In this document: piece by piece, positions 49,588 to 57,728 of the stretch
Layout of the letters: each line of letters starts with the position of its first letter
How positions within the stretch are numbered: the stretch's first letter is position 1
The notes under the pieces: model-generated
Seen by the model: only the letters and a program-made list of their open reading frames with translations
What the model was told of the DNA's origin: nothing
Databases searched by the model: none
Position numbers and translations under genes: made by a program
Assembly (NCBI RefSeq): GCF_000716715.1
Contig: NZ_JNYJ01000003.1
Coordinates: forward strand, 62,001 to 126,000
DNA from: Dactylosporangium aurantiacum
GTDB taxonomy: Bacteria > Actinomycetota > Actinomycetes > Mycobacteriales > Micromonosporaceae
DNA: 64,000 bases
Reading direction: 5' to 3'

Positions 49588-50931
49588 TCACCAGGCGAAC
49601 CGTTCGCGGTGCAGCCGCGCGGGCGGCACGCCGAGCGCCCGGGCGGCGCGCAGCACGGCGTCGGTCCACGCGTCGGGGCCGCACACGTACACGTCGTGCT
49701 CGGCGAGGTCCGGGGCGAGCGAGCGCAGCGCCTCGGTGTCGGTGTAGTCGGCGTAGCCGGCGGGCAGCCAGGACCCCGGTGCGGCGCGCGGACCGACGAG
49801 CGGCACGAGGCGCACCCCGCGCCGCCGGGCGAGCCACTCCAGCTCGGGCAGGAACGCGACGTCGGCGGGGTGGCGGGTGCGGTAGACGAGGGTGGCCTTG
49901 GCGTGGCCGTAGGGCAGGTCCCACAGCAGCGCCAGCAGCGGGGTGACGCCGACGCCGCAGGCGAGCATGGTGACGGGCCCGCCGGAGTACGTGTCGGCGG
50001 TCATCCGCCCGTACGGCCCCTCGATGAGGACCCGGGTGCCGGCGCGCAGCGCGGCGACGCGGGCGGTGCCGTCGCCGACGGTCTTCACGGTGATGCGCAG
50101 CCGGTCGGCGCGCGGCGGGCCGGACAGCGAGAACGGGTTGCCGCGCAGGGCGCCGCGCCCGTCGAGGAACCGCCACACGAAGTACTGCCCGGCGCGGGCC
50201 GGCAGCCGGTCGAGCCGGCGGCCGGTCAGGTACACCGAGACCAGGCCGGGCGCCTCGGGCACGACCTTGTCGACGGCGAGGCGGTGTCGCAGGGTGCGCC
50301 ACACGGGCAGGCCGAGCCGGAACAGCACGGTCGCGCCGGCGGCGAGCAGGTAGGCGCCCCACCAGTACACCCGCGCCGCCGTTGACTGCAAGTCGCTGCC
50401 GAGGACCAGCTCGTGCGGTAGCGCTAGGGCGACGCCGAGGTACGCGTACAGGTGCAGCAGGTGCCACGACTCGTACCGCAGCCGCCGCCGCACCGACCGG
50501 ACGGACGTGCCGACGACGAGGATCAGGGCGGCCAGGCCGAGCACCGCGACGATCATGCTCAGGTCCCCGGTGAGCAGCGGCCACCAGGTCGGGGCGGGAC
50601 GGGCGGCGAGGGCGAGCCCGACGTGCGCGAGGAGCAGGTGCAGCGACGCGTGCCCGGTCCAGCGGTGCCAGCGGGCCAGGGTGTCGCGGCCGTACGTGTG
50701 CTCCAGCCACGGGATGCGGGCCATGAGCACGACCTGGAGCAGCAGCAGGTCCGCGGACCACAGCCCGGCCAGCCGGCCGGCCGCGGCGACGCCCTGCGGG
50801 GCCGCGTCCCGGCCGGCCAGCCACAGCGCGGTGACGACCACCAGGCTGGCCGCCGCGACGAATCTCGCTGCCGTTCGCACAGTGTCCGAATGTAGGAATC
50901 GCGGTGGTGCCGCGACACCGCTTGTGAGCAT
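49588..50931 (-). CDS. Ferric-reductase-like flavohaem membrane oxidoreductase
   Basis: A 447-residue protein. Six membrane helices at the N-terminus carry the haem-binding histidines of the ferric reductase/NOX fold (WHRWTGHASLHLLLAHVG and WHLLHLYAYLGVALALPHE). The C-terminal half is a ferredoxin-NADP-reductase domain: RALRGNPFSLSGPPRAD binds FAD, ACGVGVTPLLALLWDLP is the pyrophosphate loop and HDVYVCGPDAWTDAVLRAA the NAD(P) motif. It should pass electrons from NAD(P)H across the membrane to ferric iron or oxygen. The start is uncertain: ATGs at 50931, 50964 and 50985 all lack a good ribosome-binding site; 50931 is the most economical. Confidence 0.85.
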   Translation of the reverse strand: MLTSGVAAPPRFLHSDTVRTAARFVAAASLVVVTALWLAGRDAAPQGVAAAGRLAGLWSADLLLLQVVLMARIPWLEHTYGRDTLARWHRWTGHASLHLLLAHVGLALAARPAPTWWPLLTGDLSMIVAVLGLAALILVVGTSVRSVRRRLRYESWHLLHLYAYLGVALALPHELVLGSDLQSTAARVYWWGAYLLAAGATVLFRLGLPVWRTLRHRLAVDKVVPEAPGLVSVYLTGRRLDRLPARAGQYFVWRFLDGRGALRGNPFSLSGPPRADRLRITVKTVGDGTARVAALRAGTRVLIEGPYGRMTADTYSGGPVTMLACGVGVTPLLALLWDLPYGHAKATLVYRTRHPADVAFLPELEWLARRRGVRLVPLVGPRAAPGSWLPAGYADYTDTEALRSLAPDLAEHDVYVCGPDAWTDAVLRAARALGVPPARLHRERFAW

Positions 50932-50998
50932 GCCGACGAATCTCGAAAAAGCGTTATCGGCCATTGCCGCGCACGTGACGGACAATGCGACGGAAATG

Positions 50999-51031
50999 CC
51001 GACGGCCCCGCCTGGCAGGCGGGGCTGTCGG
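50999..51031 (-). terminator. Terminator after the DUF1996 gene
   Basis: CCGACGGCCCCGCC and GGCGGGGCTGTCGG form a 14-bp stem with one mismatch (a G-T/A-C pair) and a TGGCA loop. It lies 20 bp beyond the stop of the DUF1996 gene and upstream of the ferric-reductase gene. Confidence 0.7.
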
Positions 51032-51051
51032 TTTCGTTATGAGCGTTCGGG

Positions 51052-52527
51052 TCAGCCGCCGGCGAACGTCGGCTCGATGCCGCACTTGGCCTTGGCGTCG
51101 AGGCAGATCTTCACCAGCGGGCCGAGCTTCTCCGGCTTCCAGGCGTTGACGAAGTCGCCGTGCATGGAGGAGGCCATGCCGGAGGACAAGGCCAGGCCGT
51201 TGCCGCCGAGCGACTCGTAGTTGACCATGAACGACAGGTTGGGCACGGCCACCGGGTACTGGCCGGTGCACCTGCCGTTCTGGGCGGGCCCCATGTGCGA
51301 CTTGTGGTCCGGCGAGTCGATGTGCTTGCCGTCCCAGCAGTCCTGGAAGACCAGCTGGAAGATGAGGTTGCCGCCGGGTGCGCAGACGGGCCAGTTGCCG
51401 TCGGCGCTTCGGCCGGTCTCGGCGCTGCCGGCGCACCAGAACTGCCCGCCGGCGCCCTTCGGGGTGGCGACCTGGCGTTTCGCGTCGCCGTGGACCATGA
51501 CCAGGCCGGGCGGGAAGGGCACGGTGACCGACGGGTCGGCCAGCCGCGAGCCGTAGTACACCCGGAAGCTCTTGAGCTTCACCGGCTGCCCGTCGCGGGT
51601 CAGCTGCGGCACCCAGTAGGCGCTGTTGTCGCCGGGGGCGTTGCAGTTCGTCGGCCGGTTGAACAGGTCCGCGGGCCTGGTCGCGGCGTCGACGGTGGGG
51701 CCGAAGAAGGTGTGCATGTGTGAGGCGCCGGCCAGGCCCGGCAGCACGATCGGGTCGTCCTTGGCCTCGTTGGCCACCGCGCAGTCGGTGTGGAACTCCG
51801 CGACCCTGGTGGTGCCCGCCGGCACCGGCAGCTGCTTGATCGCGTTGAACGCGGCCAGCTCCCGCTGCCAGGCGGCCTCGTCGACCGGGACCCAGCCGGC
51901 GGCGCCGCCGGCCTGGGACGACGGCGCCGCGGTGGGTGCCGGGGCGCTGCTGGCCGGGGGTGCGACGGTCGCGGTCGCCGGTGGGCGCGACGCCGGGCCG
52001 AGGGTCAGGTAGTTGATGTTGACGAAGTCGGCCGGCTGGGCGCTGCGCATCACGGCGACGAGGGTCTGCCGGCCGGTGGGGACGGTGCTCGCCGTCGCGG
52101 TGACCGTGGTCCACCGCTGCCAGCCGCCGGTGTACGCGACCGGGAACGTGGCCAGCAGGGTGCCGGTCGGGCTGCCGAGGTGCAGCTCGATCGAGCCGCC
52201 GGCGCGGTGCTGCGCGGCGATGCGGGCGGTGAGGTCGGGCCCGCCGATGGTGACGTCGTCGAACTGCAGCCAGTCGCCGTCACGCAGCCAGCCGACGTTC
52301 TTGCCGCCGCCGGTGTCGGCGGTGTTCTCCGTCTGCGCCCCGGACTGTGCCGAGAAGGACTCCGCCTCCAGTCGGGTGGCCGGGGCGGTCACCTCCTCGG
52401 CGCTGGCGGTGGCGATGTAGGTGCCGGTGGCGCCGAGCGCGAGGGCGACGGCGGCGCCGACGGCCACCCTCCCCCGCCGGTTGGTGCGCCGCGGCGGACC
52501 GTTGGACTCTGGTGGTTCAGTACGCAT
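51052..52527 (-). CDS. Secreted DUF1996 protein with CBM6-type module
   Basis: A 491-residue protein. A cytoplasmic basic N-terminus and one hydrophobic segment (VAVGAAVALALGATGTYIATASA) form a signal peptide or anchor. About residues 45-175 are a CBM6-like module (TRLEAESFSAQSGAQTE, GKNVGWLRDGDWLQFDDV). A Ser/Pro/Thr/Ala linker follows, and the C-terminal 290 residues are DUF1996: EFHTDCAVANEAKDDPIVLPG, SHMHTFFG and GPAQNGRCTGQYPVAVPNL. DUF1996 is widespread in actinomycetes and fungi and has no known activity; the binding module points to a polysaccharide target. AAAGGA precedes the ATG. The AT-rich 186 bp upstream probably hold the promoter. Confidence 0.85.
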   Translation of the reverse strand: MRTEPPESNGPPRRTNRRGRVAVGAAVALALGATGTYIATASAEEVTAPATRLEAESFSAQSGAQTENTADTGGGKNVGWLRDGDWLQFDDVTIGGPDLTARIAAQHRAGGSIELHLGSPTGTLLATFPVAYTGGWQRWTTVTATASTVPTGRQTLVAVMRSAQPADFVNINYLTLGPASRPPATATVAPPASSAPAPTAAPSSQAGGAAGWVPVDEAAWQRELAAFNAIKQLPVPAGTTRVAEFHTDCAVANEAKDDPIVLPGLAGASHMHTFFGPTVDAATRPADLFNRPTNCNAPGDNSAYWVPQLTRDGQPVKLKSFRVYYGSRLADPSVTVPFPPGLVMVHGDAKRQVATPKGAGGQFWCAGSAETGRSADGNWPVCAPGGNLIFQLVFQDCWDGKHIDSPDHKSHMGPAQNGRCTGQYPVAVPNLSFMVNYESLGGNGLALSSGMASSMHGDFVNAWKPEKLGPLVKICLDAKAKCGIEPTFAGG

Positions 52528-52713
52528 GCCGTTCCTTTTGCTTGCCGTGCGCTGCAATTGTCTGGGCTCTTGCGCAGGCAAGTATGGTTCGGTCGCGATA
52601 CTTAATTCAAGACGTAAAGGAAGATTTCGAACAGGCCCGGAAACACTGTGCAGGTGCGCCGTTCCAGGCCGGTCGATTACGGTTTTTGGCTTAAGTTTTG
52701 CTTATTTCGCCGG

Positions 52714-53607
52714 TCACTGGCGGGTGGGGTCGGCCCAGCGGCCGGCGCTGCGGGAGCGGACCGGCTCGATGAAGCGCGGCGCGGCGCTGTGCGGGTGGCC
52801 GGGGCCCCAGTTCGTGGCGTCGCCGAGCATCTGCACGCTGGCGTTGTCGGTGTACCAGTCGACCAGGTCGGAGTCCGAGCGCACGATCCAGGTGCAGCCG
52901 GTCTGCGCGTCGGCGGTGAAGTCGCCGTGGCGGATCAGCGGCGGGCGCCAGAAGTAGGTGCCGGGCCACATCTGCCCGAAGTTGTAGTCGAACCCGCCGT
53001 CGAGGCAGTACGCCTCCTCCGAGCACGGGTGGTGCGCGAGCGGGACCTCCCGCCAGCCGGGCTTGGCCTTGATGAGACGGGTGTAGAAGCCGGTCCGCTC
53101 GTCGCGGTGCAGCAGCTTGATGTACAGCCCGGGGACCGGCGTGCCGCCCAGGTCGAAGCGCATCGGGCTGCCGTCCTTGACGTCGATCCACGGCATGGCC
53201 GCGCTGTCGAGGACCACGAGCCGCTGGTCGGGGCGCACCGTGTCGCGGTCGGCGTCGGTGAGGTCGAAGTGCCAGTCCCCGTACTCGCGGAACAGCAGGA
53301 TCTGCGTGCCGGCGGTGGCGGTCAGCGGCGGCGTCCACACGCCCTTGGGCGCGGCCCAGTAGCCCTGCGGGCCGAGCGTGGTGCCGCCGATGGTCACCTG
53401 CCCGGACAGCACGAACCACTCGGTGTCGGCGTGGTGCACCCCGCCGGGGCGGGACCAGTCGCCGGTGAAGTGGACCTTCAGCGAGGCCGAGCCGTCCTCC
53501 TCGTCGTAGCTGAGGTTGCGCTGCTCGGCGTCGCCGGTGGCGTGCTGGAACTCGGCGACGTGCCAGATGAGGTCGCGCTCATCGACGATCTCCACGTGCG
53601 GGCGCAT
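52714..53607 (-). CDS. Bicupin domain protein
   Basis: A 297-residue soluble protein with two cupin barrels. The first has VHHADTEWFVLSGQVTIGG and GYWAAPKGVWTPP (metal-ligand histidine region), the second PLAHHPCSEEAYCLDGGFDYNFGQ and YFWRPPLIRHGDFTA. Duplicated cupins of this type (DUF4437/ChrR-like) bind a metal and include dioxygenases and isomerases. GGAGG lies 6 nt before the ATG at 53607. It is divergent from a TetR gene, with a GTACA-N3-TGTAC palindrome in the 89-bp gap, so it is probably that regulator's target, together with the maleate-isomerase-like gene on the other side. Confidence 0.75.
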   Translation of the reverse strand: MRPHVEIVDERDLIWHVAEFQHATGDAEQRNLSYDEEDGSASLKVHFTGDWSRPGGVHHADTEWFVLSGQVTIGGTTLGPQGYWAAPKGVWTPPLTATAGTQILLFREYGDWHFDLTDADRDTVRPDQRLVVLDSAAMPWIDVKDGSPMRFDLGGTPVPGLYIKLLHRDERTGFYTRLIKAKPGWREVPLAHHPCSEEAYCLDGGFDYNFGQMWPGTYFWRPPLIRHGDFTADAQTGCTWIVRSDSDLVDWYTDNASVQMLGDATNWGPGHPHSAAPRFIEPVRSRSAGRWADPTRQ

Positions 53608-53672
53608 GCGTTGCCTCCAGGCTCGGGCTTCGGATGGTTTCCGGTGCGGAATGTATCGCTTACTAGTTTCGA

Positions 53673-53685
53673 GTACAAGGTGTAC
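53673..53685. promoter_or_regulatory. Candidate TetR operator
   Basis: GTACA-AGG-TGTAC is a perfect 5-bp inverted repeat in the AT-rich divergent promoter between the bicupin and TetR genes, 11 bp before the TetR GTG. It is well placed to control both directions. Confidence 0.55.
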
Positions 53686-53696
53686 CGTCAACCCTC

Positions 53697-54275
53697 GTGA
53701 CGCGACCAGGCCGCCCCGCCGGCCCCACCACCGACACCGAGACCGTCGTGCTCACCGCGGCCCTCGACCTGCTGCTGTCCGAGGGCGCCGCGGCGCTCAC
53801 CGCACAACGCCTGCACCAGGTCACCGGCGTGTCCCGCTCGACGGTCTACCGGCACTGGCCGACACCCGCGGCCGTGCTCGCCGCCCTCATCGACGTCGCA
53901 CCGACCCCACCGGCGCCACCGTCCGGCGACCTCGCCCGCGACCTGCACGCCGCCGTCGACCAGCTGTGCGACCGGCTCCGCGACCGGCCCGTCGGCGCGT
54001 TCCTGCAGGCGCTCATCGTCGCCGCGGCCGCCGACCCGTCCACGGCGCAGCTGCGGCACCGCTACGTCGGCGACCTGCTCACCCCGTTCCACACCGTGCT
54101 GCGCACCGCGGGCGTCCCCGCCACCGACCGCGAGGACGCCGTCGCCGCGATCGTCTCGCCGCTGCTGCTCGACGCGCTGCTGCTGGACCGTCCCGCCGCC
54201 CGCACCAGGGCGCACCGCATCGTCGACACCGTCGCCCGCCGCCTGGACCCCGCTTCGGAGGCTGAGCCCGCATGA
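53697..54275 (+). CDS. TetR-family repressor
   Basis: A 192-residue protein. Residues 15-62 hold the helix-turn-helix (VVLTAALDLLLSEGAAALTAQRLHQVTGVSRSTVYRHW). The remainder is the helical ligand domain. Transcription diverges from the bicupin gene, and the TetR stop overlaps the start of the maleate-isomerase-family gene by 4 bp (ATGA). This couples regulator and enzyme and suggests that the whole three-gene group answers one ligand, perhaps the substrate of the enzymes. Confidence 0.85.
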   Translation: MTRPGRPAGPTTDTETVVLTAALDLLLSEGAAALTAQRLHQVTGVSRSTVYRHWPTPAAVLAALIDVAPTPPAPPSGDLARDLHAAVDQLCDRLRDRPVGAFLQALIVAAAADPSTAQLRHRYVGDLLTPFHTVLRTAGVPATDREDAVAAIVSPLLLDALLLDRPAARTRAHRIVDTVARRLDPASEAEPA

Positions 54276-55015
54276 CCAACGCCGTCGGGCCCCGCGCCGT
54301 CTTCGGCGTCGTCGTGCCCAGCACCAACACCGTCGTCGAGCACGACTACTGGTCCGCCCGCGTGCCCGGCGTCGCCTACCGGGCCGGCTCCATGTACATC
54401 CCCGACCCCACCATGAGCGACGACGCCGGGTTCGAGGCACTGCTGCGGCAGATCCGCGCCGCCATCGACACCGCCGTGCGCGACGTCCTCACCGCCGAAC
54501 CCGACCGCCTCGTCATGGGCATGTCCGCGGAGACCTTCTGGGGCGGCGTCGAGGGCAACGCCGCCTTCGAACGGCGCCTGCACGAGCGCACCGGACTGCC
54601 CGTGACCACCGGCGCCGCCTCCTGCCGGGCCGCGCTGCGTGAGCTCGGGTGCCGGCGGATCGCGGTCTTCTCGCCGTACCAGCCGATCGCCGACCGCGAG
54701 GTGGGCCGCTTCTTCACCGAGGCCGGCTTCGACGTCGCCGCGATCACCGGCCTGCGCTGCCCCACCGCCATGGACATCGCCCGCGTCCCCGACGACCGGC
54801 TGCGCGGCGTCGTCGCCGCTCTCGACGCCCCGGACGTCGACGCGGTCGTGCAGGTCGGCACCAACCTGTCGTTCGTCGCGCTCGCCGAACGCCTCGAGGA
54901 CGAGCTGGGCAAGCCGGTCATCGCCATCAACACCGCCACCCTGTGGCACGCCCTGCGCTCGCACGGCATCACCGACCGGCTGCCGGGCGCCGGCCGCCTC
55001 CTGCGCGACCACTGA
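54272..55015 (+). CDS. Maleate isomerase / Asp-Glu racemase superfamily protein lacking the catalytic cysteines
   Basis: A 247-residue protein. FGVVVPSTNTVVEHDYW is the N-terminal signature of the maleate isomerase/arylmalonate decarboxylase family, and VVQVGTNLSFVALAERLEDELGKPVIAINTATLWHALR its C-terminal half. In characterised members two Cys residues do the chemistry, one in a (A/G)CTS motif and one in a CTN motif. Here they read GMSA (in VMGMSAETFWGG) and VGTN, with no Cys at either place. The enzyme either uses another mechanism or is inactive. It is translationally coupled to the TetR gene upstream. Confidence 0.75.
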   Translation: MTNAVGPRAVFGVVVPSTNTVVEHDYWSARVPGVAYRAGSMYIPDPTMSDDAGFEALLRQIRAAIDTAVRDVLTAEPDRLVMGMSAETFWGGVEGNAAFERRLHERTGLPVTTGAASCRAALRELGCRRIAVFSPYQPIADREVGRFFTEAGFDVAAITGLRCPTAMDIARVPDDRLRGVVAALDAPDVDAVVQVGTNLSFVALAERLEDELGKPVIAINTATLWHALRSHGITDRLPGAGRLLRDH

Positions 55016-55077
55016 CGCTGCGCACCGAGCAGGACGGCACGCCGGCGACGCCTCCGGGCTCTGCGACACTGTCCGGC

Positions 55078-55659
55078 ATGGACGACGACGACCGGGACGC
55101 GGCCGCGGACGGGCTCAGCGCCGACGACTTCGTCCCGGCCGAGGGCGGCACGTGGCACGGACTGCTGTTCGCCAACCCCGTCGTCGGCCTGCCGCCGCAG
55201 CTCACCTGGAGCTTCACGTTCCCGTTCCGGGACGTGGTCCGCGACGGCGACGAGACCGCGCCGGCGCTCACCGTCGAGTGGCTGCCCGTCCCGGCCACGG
55301 GCTGGCGCCACCTCGCCGGGCACCACGTGACCTGCGACAGCTTCGCCGAGCCGGCGGAGGCCAGCGTGTACCACCACATCCACCACCGCTTCGACCGCAT
55401 CGACCTGCGCCTGGCCGAGCAGGACGGCCACCGGCTGCGGGCGGTGGCCACCGTCGCCGGCGACATCGACCGGCTCGGCGTCGATCCGGTCCGCGCCGAC
55501 GCGTGGCTCACGTTCACCGGCATCCTGGTACAGCTGCCGCAGGTGAGCGACCCCGCCGTCGCCCTCGACCGGCTCGCCGCGCACACCGACCCGACCGGCC
55601 TCACGTTCCGCCCCGGCCACCCCGGCGCGGCCCTACGGTTCGCCGCCGCGCCCGACTGA
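55078..55659 (+). CDS. Conserved hypothetical protein
   Basis: A 193-residue acidic soluble protein without a recognised domain. It begins MDDDDRDAAADGLSADDFVPAE and is mostly beta-strand by pattern (LTWSFTFPFRDVVRDGD, LRAVATVAGDIDRLG, WLTFTGILVQLPQV). His residues cluster in SVYHHIHHRFDRID, possibly metal-binding. No ribosome-binding site is obvious. It converges on the helical gene at 55685. Confidence 0.6.
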   Translation: MDDDDRDAAADGLSADDFVPAEGGTWHGLLFANPVVGLPPQLTWSFTFPFRDVVRDGDETAPALTVEWLPVPATGWRHLAGHHVTCDSFAEPAEASVYHHIHHRFDRIDLRLAEQDGHRLRAVATVAGDIDRLGVDPVRADAWLTFTGILVQLPQVSDPAVALDRLAAHTDPTGLTFRPGHPGAALRFAAAPD

Positions 55660-55684
55660 CCACAGTGGACCCCCACGCCGCGCG

Positions 55685-56722
55685 TCAGGCCGCGACGAGG
55701 TCCTCGAGGGCGGCCCGGGCGTCGAAGTCCGTCCACCGGTGCGGCGCGTCCGGGCCGAAGCAGCGCCGCCCGATCACGGCCAGCAGCGCCCGCCGGTCGT
55801 CGTCGGCGGCGGACACCAGCCGGGCGCGCAGCCGGGCACCCCAGTCGGCCACGTACACCACCGGCGGCGCCGAGCCGAGGAAGACGTCCAGGGCCGGCGC
55901 CAGCTCGCCGAGCGGGACCCGGTCCACGGCGGCCGGCAGGACGTGGCACAGCATGATCGGGCCGTAGTGCGGCAACAGCTGCGTGCACCACAGGCGGGCC
56001 GCCGGCTCGACCAGCACCGCGCGCAACGCGTCAGCGCCGCCGGGATCCACCGAGCGGATCGCGGCGGCGGCACGCACCAGCGGATCCGGATCCGAACCGG
56101 CGAACCGCGACGTGTCGTGGCCCCACTCCTGCAGGGCGAGGACCGCGACGGCTCTGCTTCGCCGGTCCAGCGTGGTGAACGCGCCGCGCAGCCAGCCGGC
56201 CGCCGCGGGCCGGTGCCCGGCGAGCTCCGGCGCGTCGAGCAGGCAGGCCAGCACCGCGCGCAACGCCCCCGCCGCGACAGCCGGGTCCGGGTCGGCGCGC
56301 CACGGCGCCGCCGCGCCGTGCACCAGGGGACGCAGCGCCCGGCAGGCGGCGACGTCCGCGGGCCACCCGGGCCGGCGCTCCTCCGGCTCGGCGGCCGCTC
56401 CCATCACCGACGCCAACCAGTCCAGCAGCGCCGCCCGCACCGGCACCGGGCCGGGGCCGTGCCGCGGCGTCACCGGCGCGAGCCCGCGCGGGTCGTCCAG
56501 CGCGGCGACCGCGAAGCGCACCGCCGGCGCCGTCGCGGCGTGCAGCCCACCCTGATGGTGCACCAGCAGATGCAGGTCGAACACCGCCCGGCCGCGCCGG
56601 TCGAAGGACCCGTCCAGCAGCCCGGCGAGCACCTCGGGCGTCGACGGCATGCCAGGGTCGTTCTCGTACGCGTGCGGCACCGCGCTCCAGTCGGTCCCCG
56701 CCAAGACGTCCTCCGGTCGCAC
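55685..56722 (-). CDS. Hypothetical helical-repeat protein
   Basis: A 345-residue protein from the GTG at 56722. The middle and C-terminal parts consist of repeated amphipathic helix pairs resembling HEAT repeats (AAGALRAVLACLLDAPELAG, RRSRAVAVLALQEWGHDTSRFAG, DPLVRAAAAIRSVDPGGADALRAVLV). Many proteins of this pattern are immunity or scaffold proteins, but nothing here identifies a partner. The start is a best guess: sequence farther upstream in the frame is Ser/Arg/Ala-rich and antisense to the GrpB gene. Confidence 0.6.
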   Translation of the reverse strand: MRPEDVLAGTDWSAVPHAYENDPGMPSTPEVLAGLLDGSFDRRGRAVFDLHLLVHHQGGLHAATAPAVRFAVAALDDPRGLAPVTPRHGPGPVPVRAALLDWLASVMGAAAEPEERRPGWPADVAACRALRPLVHGAAAPWRADPDPAVAAGALRAVLACLLDAPELAGHRPAAAGWLRGAFTTLDRRSRAVAVLALQEWGHDTSRFAGSDPDPLVRAAAAIRSVDPGGADALRAVLVEPAARLWCTQLLPHYGPIMLCHVLPAAVDRVPLGELAPALDVFLGSAPPVVYVADWGARLRARLVSAADDDRRALLAVIGRRCFGPDAPHRWTDFDARAALEDLVAA

Positions 56723-56756
56723 CGGCCGAGCATACGGCTCTGGATAGAGTCCAGCC

Positions 56757-57281
56757 GTGACGATCGAGCTCCGCGACCACGACCCCCGCTGGCCCGCCGC
56801 CGCACAGACCGCCGCCGAGGAGCTGACCACGGCGCTGCCCGGACTGTTCCCCGCCGTCGAGCACGTCGGCAGCACCGCGATCGCCGGACTCGCCGCCAAA
56901 CCCGTCATCGACCTGATGGCGGCCACCGCCGCCCTCGACGCCGTCGTCGCCGTCGAGGAGGTGCTGCGGCGGCTCGGGTACCGGCGCCTCGAGACCGGCA
57001 TGCGGGAGCGGCTGTTCTACCGCCGCGACGGCGAGCCCGCCTACCACCTGCACGTCGTCACCGCCGACAGCTGGGACACCCGCAACGAGCGCCTCCTGCG
57101 CGACCACCTGCTGCGCCACCCCGAGGACCGCGACGCCTACGGCGCCCTGAAAGGCGACCTGGCCGCCGCCGGGCACGACGGTGCGGCGTACACCCGCGCC
57201 AAGACCGACCTCATCCAGCGGATGGTCGACGCCGCCCGCACCCGGCGCGGCCTGCCGCTCGTCGACGTCTGGGAGGACTGA
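56757..57281 (+). CDS. GrpB (UPF0157) family protein
   Basis: A 174-residue member of the nucleotidyltransferase-fold GrpB group: MTIELRDHDPRWPAAAQ at the N-terminus and VEHVGSTAIAGLAAKPVIDLMAA, the GS...D motif of the nucleotidyltransferase superfamily, near residue 36. ERLFYRRDGEPAYHLHVV and RDHLLRHPEDRDAYGALK are further signatures. The biochemical function is unproven. It starts at a GTG, divergent from the helical gene. Two gene remnants follow it. Confidence 0.85.
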   Translation: MTIELRDHDPRWPAAAQTAAEELTTALPGLFPAVEHVGSTAIAGLAAKPVIDLMAATAALDAVVAVEEVLRRLGYRRLETGMRERLFYRRDGEPAYHLHVVTADSWDTRNERLLRDHLLRHPEDRDAYGALKGDLAAAGHDGAAYTRAKTDLIQRMVDAARTRRGLPLVDVWED

Positions 57282-57287
57282 CCGTCG

Positions 57288-57427
57288 GTGCGCGAGCTCG
57301 CCGCCCTGCGCGCCGAGCAGGGCCTCCGGGTCGTGATCGACCGTACGGACCGCTGTCGGAGATCGTGGAGGCGGACCGGTACGTCGACAGCGGCCACAAC
57401 GTCGTCATCACCGTGCCGGGCCGCTGA
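57288..57427 (+). pseudogene. Remnant of a zinc-type alcohol dehydrogenase/quinone reductase
   Basis: From the GTG at 57288 the frame gives VRELAALRAEQGLRVVIDR. One nucleotide later the other frame continues YGPLSEIVEADRYV and DSGHNVVITVPGR to the TGA at 57425-57427. Joined, these are the last 45 or so residues of the medium-chain dehydrogenase/reductase family, whose C-termini read like VIDRxYPLxEIxEAxRYVxxGHxxGNVVIxV. A single-base loss at about 57345 breaks the frame, and the family's usual KVG between GH and NVV is missing, a further 9-nt deletion. The catalytic and Rossmann parts are entirely absent, so this is a decayed 3' fragment. Confidence 0.7.
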
Positions 57428-57664
57428 ATGCGCATCCCCGGCTACCCACCGACCGCACCGCTGACCGACGCCACCGGCTGGACCGCCGACCCGCCGTTCT
57501 GGCCGGCGTTCCTGCTGCACGCCGGCGCCGCCGCCACGGCACCCGAGGCGTTCGACGCCGACCTGGCCGACCTCGACGCCTACCTGGACCGCTTCACCGA
57601 CCCCGCCGCGTGGCCGGTGTTCACCGCCCCGGTCGCCGGCGGCACCTCCCCTCAGGCTTCCTAG
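57428..57664 (+). CDS. Short protein, probably a truncated gene
   Basis: A 78-residue frame beginning at the ATG immediately after the pseudogene stop. MRIPGYPPTAPLTDATGWTA and AFDADLADLDAYLDRFTDPA look like natural protein, but there is no hydrophobic core sufficient for a known domain and the frame ends abruptly after GTSPQAS. It may be the N-terminal part of a longer protein whose 3' end was lost. Together with the preceding fragment it marks a decaying stretch between the GrpB and sigma-factor genes. Confidence 0.45.
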   Translation: MRIPGYPPTAPLTDATGWTADPPFWPAFLLHAGAAATAPEAFDADLADLDAYLDRFTDPAAWPVFTAPVAGGTSPQAS

Positions 57665-57728
57665 GATACTAGACGACTCCCCGACCACGCAACGCCACCG
57701 CCGACGTGCGCGTGGATAGCATCGAGGC

